Assembly (NCBI GenBank): GCA_964017045.1
Contig: OZ024801.1
Location: 29,360,049-29,424,048, forward strand
Length of the DNA stretch: 64,000 nucleotides
Origin: Omphiscola glabra
Taxonomy: Eukaryota > Mollusca > Gastropoda > Lymnaeidae
Reading direction: 5' to 3'
The notes under the pieces are model-generated. The model was not told the DNA's origin. It saw only the letters and a program-made list of their open reading frames with translations, and ran no database searches. Every line of letters starts with the position of its first letter. Position 1 is the first letter of the stretch. The translations under genes and the position numbers were made by a program. Shown here piece by piece: positions 11,713 through 22,700 of this stretch.

Positions 11713-13130
11713 ACAAACTCTGGATTATGTTGAAACTGTACGGACTACCGTCATAGAATCGAAACAAAAACGAGTAGGCCTCTTAAACTAAATAATGTAT
11801 GTGTAGCTGAGGCAGTAACTTTACGTTTCATTGACATTGAAGGCATGAATTGTTAAAGTAAGTGTAAGTCCACCAAAAAAATTAACATAATTATATTATA
11901 TATCTATATATATATAAAGCTATTCTCCAGCTTATACAGGAAATCAAAAGTACGCCGTTGTTTCCAAGTTGTAGGTTTAAACACTCCGATAGATAATGCA
12001 AAGTCAAAACTTCCACACACCCATTGAAGTTTAGTTGTTTTTGTAAATAGTCTACTTATCACATACATTATTTTATATTGTAACTTTTAAAACGTTATCA
12101 TTCCCACCCACCCACCCCACCCTCCGTCCAACACACTTTTTTATTGCTTAAGTTAGTCCATCTGAATTGCAACCCTTATTCCTCCCCAACCCCCACCCCC
12201 AGAGGCGTAGCTAGAGTGTTTGGCGCCCGGGGACAAGATTCAGTTTAAAGCGCCCTCTTTTCCTTTTTTCAACTCTCAAACAATAAAATAATACCAAAGC
12301 ACATTTTGGCGCCCGGGTACATCTGTACCCCCTGCCCCCTCTACGCTACGCCTCTGCCCACCCCCCACACCATCAACCCCCCCCCCCCTCCAGAAAGCAC
12401 CTCCAGTAGGCCGCCAGGGTTACATTCCTGTGTGTGCTACACGAATTCGGGGCCGCTCATCGATTTTCCCGCTCTGCGTAGTGAATTCTGTCCAGCAATG
12501 TCACAGCAGCCCGTGAGCAGCGGCGCGTTGTCTCCTGTGCGTGTGCTGCCAGCCCTGGTCTACCGCTTGCTCTTTGTTCACAGCTAGTATTCGTCTTGGG
12601 AAATTTGTTGCTGGGGCTCCATGTAACAGTGTGATATGTTTACATTTCAAATAAAAACAACTAAATGTGCCGAAAGGCTTTCTTGACTCCGTGACTCTGT
12701 GACTCTGTGTGAAACGTTAGATTCTGCTTTCTCGTCCCTCTTGTGGAATCATGTTGTTTTTTAAAGAGATGGAATTCGTTGAATACTCGTGTCACGCGCT
12801 TGTGTAGAGATTCCTTGGGCGGATGCACCGCATGTGGTGTGTATATAGGCTTAGGCCTAGGCTGTGTTTCTAGATATTCGGACAGGTTTTGCTGTGTGTG
12901 CTGTAACATCATGGCAGTAGATGGATATGGTAGGCCTATGCTGTGCTCGGTTTGTGTATAGATCGATTCGTCGTGGCATCACGTAGATGCGACCCATTTT
13001 CTCTAAGCTCGCTCGCTGGCCAAGACCATGGGTGCAAGCGCCGGAGGACCGCACTTTAACTGGTAGTTGCACGCACGTTTAGCAGACAAGCGAGGACTAC
13101 ATTCCAGCATTGTCGTATCATCGATATAGC
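11713..13130. other. Spacer and likely upstream region of the LicD-like gene
   Basis: Holds a TA-rich stretch near 11890-11920, C-tracts, a hAT MITE (12200-12356), and from about 12400 onward a visibly GC-richer stretch leading into the gene at 13131. That stretch probably contains its promoter and 5' UTR. No confident core promoter motif was found, and the short open frames show no recognisable protein. Confidence 0.45.
12200..12356. mobile_element. hAT-type MITE (CAGAGGCGTAGC family), copy A
   Basis: Terminal inverted repeats CAGAGGCGTAGC and GCTACGCCTCTG bound a 157-bp element. The 8-bp target duplication CCCACCCC is perfect (12192-12199 and 12357-12364). It carries GGCGCCCGGG near both ends and has no coding capacity. 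Confidence 0.9.
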
Positions 13131-14075
13131 ATGAGGAAAATAACGTTCAAGTGTATACCAATCGCCATGTGCTCTTATGCTAAAATGGTCTACTTCATCG
13201 GCATCTTCTCCCTCGTAATGATGATCATGTTCACGCCCTTTCTAAGAAACATAGTCCTGCAGCCGGTCTGGCCCTACGCGTGGCGAGAGCTCAGCACGCT
13301 GGACGCCATTTCACTGAAATTCTTCACACAGAACGAGATGGGCGTCGAGCCCGTCGCGTCGTGCCCCGTCAAAACATTCACCGCCGTGAAGCTCCGCGAC
13401 ATAGACACGGCGAAGGTAAAATTCTACCGTGACATCACGTCTTCCAAGCTGCGCAGTCAGGACCACGAGCGGTTCCTGCCGTCGCTGACGGTGAGCGACA
13501 AGATGCGAATGCTGCACACGTACCTGGTGCTGGCGGACGCGCTGCGGGGCATGCGCGTGGAGTTCTTCTTCGTCCAGGGCTCGCTGCTCGGGGCCCACCG
13601 CCACCAAGGCGTCATCCCTTGGGACGATGACATCGACATCACTGTCAACGTCACGGACTGGAAGCTGGTCCGCCACGGGCTCTCCTGCATCGACGGCTTC
13701 CTGCTCTCCGTGACGACCTACATGCACTGGAAGTTCTACCCCAACTCCACGGACCCGCGTCTCGGGTACCCTTTCGTCGATATTTTCTTCTACACGGAGA
13801 ACGAAAACTTCATCTGGGCCGTGTCCAGCTCAACCTCCCTCTACCTCGTCTTCGCCAAGACGGAAACGTTCCCGCTGACCTACGGCCGCTTCGAGGGCCT
13901 GTCCGTGCCCATTCCCAAATACACGGATCGGATCCTCAAGGTTCGCTATGACTACGAGATCTGCCAGTCGCGCGGCATGGACCACAAGAGCGATCTCGTG
14001 CTGCCGTGGTCTTCCGTGACTCGATTGCCGTGTTCAAGTTTGCTCTATTTATATCAAATGTATCATCTTAATTAG
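13131..14075 (+). CDS. LicD/fukutin-family type II membrane protein
   Basis: Intronless 314-residue protein. A short basic N-terminus is followed by one hydrophobic segment (about 19-38), giving a type II Golgi-like topology by inference. The LicD-family signature is clear: GSLLGAHRHQG (150-160) followed by a W-D-D-D-I-D-I-T block (164-170), whose Asp residues are expected to bind metal and nucleotide. LicD relatives transfer phosphocholine or, in fukutin-type enzymes, ribitol phosphate to glycans; the substrate here is unknown. The frame stays open 21 bases upstream of 13131, but the only ATG there is at 13131, so I start at that ATG. The gene is strikingly GC-rich against AT-rich surroundings and sits between two MITEs of one family. 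The end (LPCSSLLYLYQMYHLN) resembles family C-termini, so it looks complete. It could be an old retrocopy. Confidence 0.85.
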   Translation: MRKITFKCIPIAMCSYAKMVYFIGIFSLVMMIMFTPFLRNIVLQPVWPYAWRELSTLDAISLKFFTQNEMGVEPVASCPVKTFTAVKLRDIDTAKVKFYRDITSSKLRSQDHERFLPSLTVSDKMRMLHTYLVLADALRGMRVEFFFVQGSLLGAHRHQGVIPWDDDIDITVNVTDWKLVRHGLSCIDGFLLSVTTYMHWKFYPNSTDPRLGYPFVDIFFYTENENFIWAVSSSTSLYLVFAKTETFPLTYGRFEGLSVPIPKYTDRILKVRYDYEICQSRGMDHKSDLVLPWSSVTRLPCSSLLYLYQMYHLN

Positions 14076-14163
14076 CGAGGTCGTGCACTTTTAATGGAAG
14101 TTTGTTTTGTTATTGTATTTGAGTTGTGTTCTTTTGGGAAAAGTTTACCTCTGTGTTTACATT

Positions 14164-14290
14164 CAGTGGCGTCACTTTGGTTGGTGTCACCCGGTGCGGG
14201 TGAATTCATGTTGTCAGCTCCCTCCCCACCAGCCACAGACTTCCCAATGGACCGCCCGGAACCTCCTGTATCATACCATATACGGAAATA
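14164..14290. mobile_element. Fragment of a CAGTGGCGTCAC-type MITE
   Basis: Starts CAGTGGCGTCACTTTGGTTG just after the LicD-like gene. Part of the same sequence (CACTAGGGTTGGT, and the complementary end TGACGCCACTG) occurs at about 54586-54733. I could not find a matching right end here, so it is a fragment. Confidence 0.45.
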
Positions 14291-14780
14291 GTAATCTTTT
14301 TTTTTTTATTATTGATCTACACCTGTGGAAATGTGTGGTGTGTGGTTACGTTGTACATTTTCATTTTCAACAAATTAAATAAATAAGACAAAATTAAAAA
14401 AGGAAAAGGAAAATTTATTTTAAAAAAAAAAAGAAATGTTTTAATTACACTTACAACTAATTTAAACCACGACTGTTTCAACGTCTCTTGTAAATTCAAG
14501 TCATGAAGTTACGTAATAATAGACGTAGAGATGAGCACGGTGGAATCTGATGTAACATTGTTGAAGAGCTGCAGACAAAATTATGCAACTTGCTTATTCT
14601 TGTTAGTGTTTACATTACAACGTAACACTAGTAACATTTGAACAATGTATCCTCTTTTTCAGGAGAGCGCTTTGCATAAACACGACAAACACTTGACAAT
14701 CACTTAGTCTAATTTAGGGATTCTTGAATAGAGGCTCGCCCCCTCTCCCCGGTCCTCGTGGTGAGGGATTTAGTGCCAGT

Positions 14781-14861
14781 CAGAGGCGTAGCGAAAGGGG
14801 GGGGGGGGGGCAGGGTGTGGACAGATGTCCCCGGTCGCCAAACACTCGAGCTACGCCTCTG
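14781..14861. mobile_element. hAT-type MITE (CAGAGGCGTAGC family), copy B
   Basis: An 81-bp element with ends CAGAGGCGTAGC and GCTACGCCTCTG and a perfect 8-bp target duplication GTGCCAGT (14773-14780 and 14862-14869). It has the same termini as 12200-12356, but the interior is mostly replaced by a G-tract and a short spacer. Confidence 0.92.
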
Positions 14862-15169
14862 GTGCCAGTGGTGTGATAACTCTGCCATACAAGGAAGCAG
14901 TGTTTCAGGCATCTCTCGAACACAAAAAAAGTAAGGAGGTGGGGGGGGGGGGGGGGGGGAGATGTGTACGGCATACTGGCAACTTTTTTTGGACTGAATT
15001 TCTTTTATTAGATTATTAAATTAATTCATGGGCGATGCAAATGGGGTGAATTTAGATTATGCAGGGTGGGATGGGCTGGGGGCAGCATTCTGTCATATAT
15101 CGAGATGAGGGCGGTCAAATGTATGGTAATCGGGCGGATAAATCTCGTGGTGATAAAGTGGCCAATAAT

Positions 15170-15700
15170 TGTTGTGAGAGAGGGGTCAATAATTGTTGTG
15201 AGAGAGTGGTCAAGTTGTGTGCTGACAAGGTGCAAAGATTATCGTGGGGATAGAGGGGTCAGTAATTTTGTGAGAGAGTGGTCAAGTTGTGTGCTGACAA
15301 GGTGCAAAAATTATAGTGGGGATAGAGGGGTCAGTTATCGTGGCGATAAGGTGGTCAAATTGTGTTTTCTTTGGATGGACAAATTTCGTGGTGATAAGGT
15401 GGTCAAATTGTGTGTTCTTTGGATGGACAAATGTCGTGGTGGTAAGATGGTCAAATTGTGTGTTCTTTGGATGGACAAATGTCGTGGTGATAAGGTGGTC
15501 AAATTGTGTGTTCTTTGGATGGACAAATGTCGTGGTGATAAGGTGGTCAAATTGTGTGTTCTTTGGATGGACAAATGTCGTGGTGGTAAGGTGGTCAAAT
15601 TGTGTGTTCTTTGGATGGACAAATGTCGTGGTGGTAAGGTGGTCAAATTGTGTGTTCTTTGGATGGACAAATGTCGTGGTGATAGAGTGGTCAAATGTGA
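15170..15700. repeat. Minisatellite with 48-bp unit, open in several frames
   Basis: From about 15352 to 15694 a 48-bp unit (TGGTCAAATTGTGTGTTCTT then TGGATGGACAAATGTCGTGG and TGATAAGG) is repeated about seven times. Upstream, 15170-15345 holds two longer related units. Since 48 is 16 codons, stops are absent in several frames at once. One + frame gives the 16-residue repeat VVKLCVLWMDKCRGDK, and long frames also run on the minus strand. Multi-frame openness on both strands argues that the open frames are a by-product of the repeat. Confidence 0.93.
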
Positions 15701-16424
15701 TGATATTGCGGGAAAACAGTGATGGATGCGCTTCTCCACCCCCAACCTCGTTCGCCTGAGTGTCAGAAAAAAAAGAAGAGAAAAACACTGTCAAGATACC
15801 TACACTATCGCAACTAGTTCTTTATTCGTTTTAGTTTTGAGAGGCGCGCACTAAACATATCACGGGCAATAACTGTTGGTTTAATGAGAGAATCTGGAGG
15901 CATTGACTAACGTTTGACACTGTCAATGTTATCGTCTGCCAGTGATGACACTTGACCTAAGAAGCCGCCAGACACGCATTCCAACATTGCCCCCCCCCCC
16001 CCTTTTCCCGTTTAAAAAAAATTCACACACATAAACATCTATTTTTTTTATGTTGGTGATCAAAACTATTAATAGAATAAAACGGAAGGCCTATTAATAA
16101 CACGTTGTATTTAATCAAGACATGCCTGGTAACACGACATTAAACAAAATTACAAACTAGAATTTTCCAGCTGCTCTGTGCACAAAAGTTGTTAGTACTT
16201 TGCCAAAATCTGTTGTTTTGCTGCAATGTCGCCCTCGATCGACACCGCTGTCAGATTCCAGAGCCGTTCGTGTGACACGTTTGACCTCGAGTCAAATGTG
16301 TCTGTGGCGGCGTCACGTTACTGAACGAACGTTCACGGGAGGCCTCGTGACGCTGAGATTGAAAATGTCAACAGAAATGTTAATGCTATCGTTAAGTGCT
16401 GGGCATGACACCAATCCCATAGAT

Positions 16425-16613
16425 CAGGCCTGCTCAACATACGGCCCCCTGGTGCCGGCATGCGGCTCGCCAGCAACCACTTGGCGGCCCGCGAGGTAAC
16501 GGAATCTTCTTTATTCTTATTATTTTCTTAATAGTCCTGTGATTTTTTTTGGCCCGCACACGTTTTTCATAAAGTATTATGGCCCACCTTACATTTTGAG
16601 TTGTGCAGGCCTG
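16425..16613. mobile_element. hAT-type MITE (CAGGCCTG family)
   Basis: A 189-bp element starting CAGGCCTGCTCAAC and ending GTTGTGCAGGCCTG, with a perfect 8-bp target duplication CCATAGAT (16417-16424 and 16614-16621). It has internal GGCCC-rich subterminal repeats typical of hAT. A related fragment starts at 40405. Confidence 0.93.
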
Positions 16614-18433
16614 CCATAGATCAGCGTTGCCCCCCCCCCCCCCCCAACTCTAGAAACAGAAAATAATTTTATGAATGAGAAATGTGATCCTGTTTTCTGC
16701 TACTCGGATCGGGCGGGAATGCGCTCGCTCACGTGTGTGTGTATGTGTGTGTGTAATTGGGTGGGGGGGAGGGGGTGATGCAGAAATCAAATGCGCTAAA
16801 ATCAGGGGCGTGGTCTTGGGAGCAGGATGAACCCCACTCCTCAGAAATTGTTTGCGAAATTCTTAATGCAAGGATACATTGTGGCGTATTTCTGAATGTC
16901 TTTTTGTAGCACTCTACATTTCATCGGACTTGGTTCAAACCTTACTTATAAACATGTTTAAAGGGAGGAAATTTGTATGGGAAAAAAAGATGTGGCGGAG
17001 TATTATGAGGCTTTATGGAGGACTGCTATATGGGGGAAGGGCAGAGGAGACTGGTGGGGTATGGTGGGTCGGACTTTTTGGGAGGGAGTGAGTTGGGGGT
17101 TTGACCGTGATTGCCAGAGAGATTTGGTTTTCTTTGGGGGGGGGGGGGCCGCAAGTGCATGACAATGTTTCAAAAGGGTATAGGGGTTATACAGCGTACG
17201 GTTGTTGACCTTTTGGTTGCTTTTTGGTAGGTTTGTTCATCTCACAACTCATAATTAATATTTAGGTTAGTCCCGACATACTGTTCCTTGTTCAGTTATC
17301 GGGAAATGTGCCCAAACCTATCTTAACAGTATCATCAAACAGCTATAGGTTTGAAACCAAAGAAGTCCACAACAGCTGGGGGGGGGGGCAAAGATATCGG
17401 CAAAGAACTGAAATAGTAAGGGACAAATTATTCACAGAGCATGCCGAAACCCTAACTTAATACCTCAAGACGAGTATCATATGTCTGTAATTATTATAGT
17501 ATGTGATTTATGATAGTTGTTAAACATTGTGTTGAATGCTATAGGTATGGACATTGTATCGAATGATGTAGACCTACTGAACATATCCCCCAAAATGTCC
17601 TGTTGTTATTCTTATTATGTTCGTTGTCATCGATGAATTAAATGAACAGTATTAAATAATTCAGTTCAATACTCCAAGAAATTTTATGAGTTGAATTATC
17701 ATTTGTTGATGTGCTATGCGTCTCATGTACAGATAAATTCCACGCGATCTGTTTTATTGATTATTGCTTGTCTTGCAGATTCATTTTTTCTGTGTTTTAT
17801 TGTTTTTCTATTTTATTAATTTTTTTTTAAAAAAGAGAGATAACTTTTTGTGACTTTTTATGTTTTGGCGGTAAAAATTAAGACACAAAACATGCCTCAT
17901 TTATAACGACTTGTAGCTTAAGTGGTCCCTTATATATTGATTAATATTATCCGTCCTATTGAAAAGACAGATATATGCATACCAATTAATTGGGAAGTTA
18001 TTTTTGTAAAAGATAATGTAGCCTTTGTGATGGTTTTAGTTTTAGTTCCATAATTGCAACGTTAATATTAAACCACGGTCGTGGAAACTTGACTACAAGA
18101 AGTAAATATTACTTTAAAATGTATAACTTATCGTTTTAAAAAAATCAGTAAAGCAGACGATGGAAATTTCATTTCAATAATACTTTTATACGAATTTTAA
18201 TATGGTTAAACTATCTAGCTTAGAGAACATGCCTCTGGGGCGGTAGGGTACTATTTGACAAAAATGATGATTATTTATGTATTTTTTATTATTTGGAGGG
18301 GGCTGGGTTGGGCAGGTGAGAGTTAATAAAAAGTCAAAAGGTTTTCAAGACTTTTATGCTTCATAAAAAAAATCGATATACAGACACATTTAAATATCAA
18401 CGACCAGAGTAAAGATATCAACAATGTCAGATA

Positions 18434-18843
18434 AGGAACCCTCCATAAAGTACGTCATGGTCCGGAAGAAATTGGTTTGGGGGGGGGGGGGGGGGTCTAA
18501 GAAAGTCTATCATTTTGTGACCCGGGGATGTATAGATAATTTGTTATGTCACAAATTATATATTTTTTAAGAAACATAAAATAACAACTTAAATTTGAAA
18601 TTGATGTTAAACTTTTTGTTGTGATAGATGCTTTCTGACAAAAGATTTCACTTTTATACATTAGAGTAGTAAGTGTGTTTTATATTAAATGTTTATTTTT
18701 TGTTAAATTTTTAAAAAAAATGTTAGTTCGAATGTGGGACGTAATTGGGGTGGGGGATGAGATTTGTGATATATTATAGGGGGGGGGGGGGGTAACGGTT
18801 TTTTCTTTAAAAATTGTGCAGCTTACTTTATGGACGGCACCTA
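18434..18843. mobile_element. MITE with CCATAAAGTA inverted ends and internal G-tracts
   Basis: Left end AGGAACCCTCCATAAAGTAC; the right end read in complement is AGGTGCCGTCCATAAAGTAA. The body carries two runs of more than a dozen G. Related terminal sequence (TTTATGGATGG) is seen at about 1926-1940 and 48889, and more distantly in 52237-52633. The superfamily is not identified. Confidence 0.7.
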
Positions 18844-19613
18844 ACCAATAACCTCATCGTCCTCTTTTTAAAAAAAAAATTTTTAATGAAAAACTGCATT
18901 TCAGTAGCGTAGCCTATGTGTCATTTGCCATGCCCCTCACACACAAACACGTTTTACGTACACACAAACGTAACTTAAAACAAGTTACCGTGTTCATGTT
19001 AACTGTAGGCTTTTAATTCGTTTCTGTATCAAATTAGCTTTTATGTTATGAGTCATGGCCTGAAAGATATGTTATGAGTCATGGTCTGAAAGATCTCGAG
19101 TTTCAACTGAAACTCTTTAATTTTTGTATCCTGGAGATGACTTTCGAAAATTACCAGTTGTAACATTGTATAGGCATATGCTAAATCAAACCAAATGAAG
19201 TAATTGAACCACATAGAGCAGAATGTCGAAACTCTGGTTAAAAATTTGTATAAACTAATCTACATAGTGCAGTTGACCAATATATCACAGTATATCTACC
19301 ATCAATAAAAATGCAGTATCTTTTGTGCAGGCTCTACCATAAACAAGCAATCAGTACGCTACGCAAGTTTCAACAATAATTGAACTGTTTACTTGATATC
19401 TATGTTACTCTAATGACAGTGACATTCTTTCTTTTTCTAAAAAAATATATTGCTTTAAGCTCATCTAAATTATGCTCTAGAAATAAACAAATAGATAATT
19501 GATATTGAATTAGTAGCCTACTTTAACGGTGGGTTTGATAACAGAGACAGAAGATAGTGCATTGACTTCAAGTAGTCTTGGTGTATAAAAAATATATACG
19601 GAATCTTTTTCAT

Positions 19614-19675
19614 CCGGAAGTAAAGCAGGATTGGTGCAAATTTGTCCCATTTACATTGTTTGGCGAATCTTTGAA
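19614..19675 (+). promoter_or_regulatory. Candidate cell-cycle promoter of HMMR
   Basis: Just upstream of the HMMR ATG (19738) lie, in order, CCGGAAG (19614, ETS-like), ATTGG (19630, reverse CCAAT, NF-Y-like), TTTGGCGAA (19659, E2F/CDE-like) and TTTGAA (19670, CHR-like). GGCG and TTTGAA are separated by four bases, as in vertebrate CDE/CHR tandems that time G2/M genes. Motif matches are seen; function is inferred. Confidence 0.5.
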
Positions 19676-19737
19676 AGACAATTTAAAAATCCTGATAACA
19701 ATACAAATAAGGTCGTAAATATACTTTTTCATCGCAG

Positions 19738-22700
19738 ATGTCTTTCCCAAGAGCTCGTATTCGCAGATTTAATGAACTTAGTGGTGAGTTGTAGTAATTA
19801 TTCTCCATAGACTTACTCGTTAAATAAAGTACATATCATATTATTTATCATTCATTTAGATTAGACTTGACTAGAGTTTAAAGTAATTTAGTTTGAGACA
19901 TCAGTGTAGGACTACAGCTACTCCATCCTCTCGTGAAGACAAAAGTACTTTGAGTGTAGTTTTTTGGCTAATGTGCTTCTGTGGTCCCCTTATTGGGAGT
20001 CACTTCCCTTTGTTAATGATAGATTTCGGGTTAGGGTGAGCGATAGAGGGACCAGTAGCGTGCAATTACCGTTTTTTTTATCATGAATATATTTTGACAA
20101 AGAAGTCTATTATGTTTCATAAAGTTGATTTTTGTTTGACACATAGCCCACTTTTAACGTATCCGGAAATTTGATCGAACAGAAATTTGGTCGAATGTTT
20201 TTTTAAATTTATACGTTAAAATTTAGCATCAAATTTCTTTTTGAACGCATTATTTTGTTTTACTGTATAGTATAGTGCGTTCAAAAAGAAATTTGACGAA
20301 AATTTTAACGTCTCGACTGAAAAAAAGATTCGACCAAATTTCCGTTTGATCAAATTACCGTCTATCAATTTTCCGTCGACAAAATTTCTTTCGATCAAAT
20401 TTCCGGTAACCCACTTTTAAGTCTACGACTACAGTACTAATCTAATCTACTTAAGAAAATCAGCTGGACTTTCTTGAAGAGTCTATGACTACTAAAAGAG
20501 TCTAAAGAGACAACTTAGAGTAGGGTGACCAAACGTCCCATAAAAACGGGATATTTTCAGGATCATACCCGGTGTCCCGAAAAAGCCTCTCGAGGCGCCT
20601 AAATATCACGTTTGTAAAAGCAAACACATTTTCAAATCACTAAATAAAACTTCCTAATTTATAATAGTAAATTGCCTATAACTTCAAGTAATATTTTGGC
20701 TAGCTCTATAGCTGTGTAACTGTGTAGCCAGTGCCAGCAGTGAAATTGTTATGTGGGCTCGTGTGATGGCTGCACTGTTCCTTCTCCACCACTCTGCCAA
20801 CCCGAATAGCATTGAGTCTAAGTCTAATGGTACCTGGGTGCGAATGGCGGCGCTGCGTGTCCGAGTCCATTTTGACTAATGCTATTCGGATGTCATTTGT
20901 AGTAGTTTACTTTAGTTAAAATTAAGAATAAAGTTTACAAACGTATAGTACATCCCAACCTCTCAAATCTGGTACCCGGGTACCAATAGGTGCAGCCTTT
21001 TAACAATGGCTGGGACAACAGCCAATGCCAATCCTCAATTTAAATCCTAGACTAGAGAAATTTAATTTGTTGTATTGTATTATCTATAAATAAATAAGTC
21101 TAATAAGTATTCACTGCAAAATTGTTGTCTTTTTTATGATATGCCCAGAGTTCAAATTAAATTACAAAAGTCTTGAAAAGTGAGGTAAATTAAAAAAGAT
21201 TTCTAGGTCTCAAAATAGTTAAATGAGCATATTTCAATAAACAGTTTCCGGCAGAAGCCCCTGGATCCCTCTTTAGCTGGAGGGTATCCCCCCCAAACAA
21301 CCCTCCTTGGGTGTGTCCTGTTTTTTCCAGTTCATGATATGGTCACCCTAATTTTAGTTCTAGTCTTAGTCACTCTTAGACTATGGCTAATTTTAGGCCG
21401 GGCAGTGGAAGTCTAATTAATTCAAATTGATTCAATTTTAATTATAAATTTAAGCCTAAGACTCTATCAATTTTCAGATCTATACTATACAAGTATACTT
21501 GTTTCACACCATGTATTTATTTAAACAATCAAATACCGCTAAATTATTAATTATTGAAATTATAATAAGTCTAAGCTTGCTTTTTGTTTTTGTTAATCCA
21601 AATGAACTGAGCCTGCCTACTTACAAAAAAAAAAGTGTTTTTTAGTAAAAAAAAATTGGAATGAAATACACTCAAATGCACTATAATTTACTATGACCCA
21701 ATGCTAAAATATGAGATTACTTCATTTGAATGAGTTTCAACCCATCAGTTGATTTTGGGTTAGCGGTAAAGCTGGCGACAAGTTTCATGGTCCTAGGTCA
21801 TGGGGATTTCCCCAGGTCAACTTCCGTCTACACTGCTGTATTAAAAATATTTGGATATTTATGTTTGTGTTCACTGAATCATTAACTTAATGCAAGTTTT
21901 TGTTTTCTTATTTTATATTATTTTGCACTCAGCAAACTCTTATGAATGAAACTTTTAGATTTTGCACATGGAAAATTAGGATAATTTATAATATGAGATT
22001 TTAAACCTCAAATGTTAAATGAAAATATTGTTTCATTTTAATATGCTTCATATTAACCATATTGATCGTCAAAATTAGTTTATGACACGAATAATGCTCA
22101 GTAAAGAACAGGAAAGTTGTCAGACACATCTTTCGGGTATTACATTGGTCTATTCACTCTCCAGTGTTTGGATTCCCCAAAGTGACTTCACTGCACTTAG
22201 AGTGAGACAACTTGTAGCAAAACCCATACCGTTAACCCAAAATTTACCCAAACCATTTACAATAGTTTAATTGATTTTTAAAGATTGAACAATAATGGAC
22301 TTCTATTAGAACTGTAGATGTAGACCTTGTGACTAGTGTAGAATCTAAAATTTAATTCAATGCATGCTCATAACTTTTTTTTTTTTTTAAATAATTTATT
22401 CTAAACCTTGATGATTTTTTAAATATCCATTTGAAAAGTGCACAAATAGGCTATCTCCTACAAATTAGAATCACATAAATTATTCTTAACAGGATATTCA
22501 ATTTTTGCTAGACGGCCTTTTGAATATCAATTCTTTTTAAATATTTGTTTATATTTTCAGACAAAACTCCAGGAGTTGGCTCTTACAACCTGGTTGGAGA
22601 CCAGCATGGCCAATTTAAAGGTTGGTCAGCGGTTTTTAAGTCATGTGCACAGGATCTTATAGTACTCTCCTTATTTAAAATATCAGATATTGCCCCATCA

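Larger units (their letters stand above)
14076..19613. other. Repeat-rich spacer between the LicD-like gene and HMMR
   Basis: No gene is supportable. Contents listed separately: MITEs at 14781-14861, 16425-16613 and 18434-18843, the minisatellite at 15170-15700, and a 27-bp duplication near 19041-19093. There are several long G-tracts (near 14800, 14941, 17140, 18480 and 18780). A GC-richer patch at about 16200-16410 has a 99-codon open frame without recognisable domains; I do not call it a gene. Confidence 0.6.

Noticed and set aside
10838..11791. Several Leu/Cys-rich open frames
   Set aside because: They are produced by the minisatellite; variable G-runs shift frame between units.
13110..13130. 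Upstream TTG as start of the LicD-like gene
   Set aside because: A TTG start is not expected in an animal gene. The ATG at 13131 is the only good candidate in this exon.
13311..13727. 138-codon minus-strand frame
   Set aside because: It is the antisense shadow of the GC-rich LicD-like gene, where stops are rare.
15066..15794. Repeat protein frames of 130 to 218 codons on both strands
   Set aside because: All are readings of the 48-bp minisatellite. No start context, splice sites or homology support one frame over another.
16200..16499. 99-codon frame in a GC-richer patch
   Set aside because: No recognisable domain, and its end runs into the MITE at 16425.
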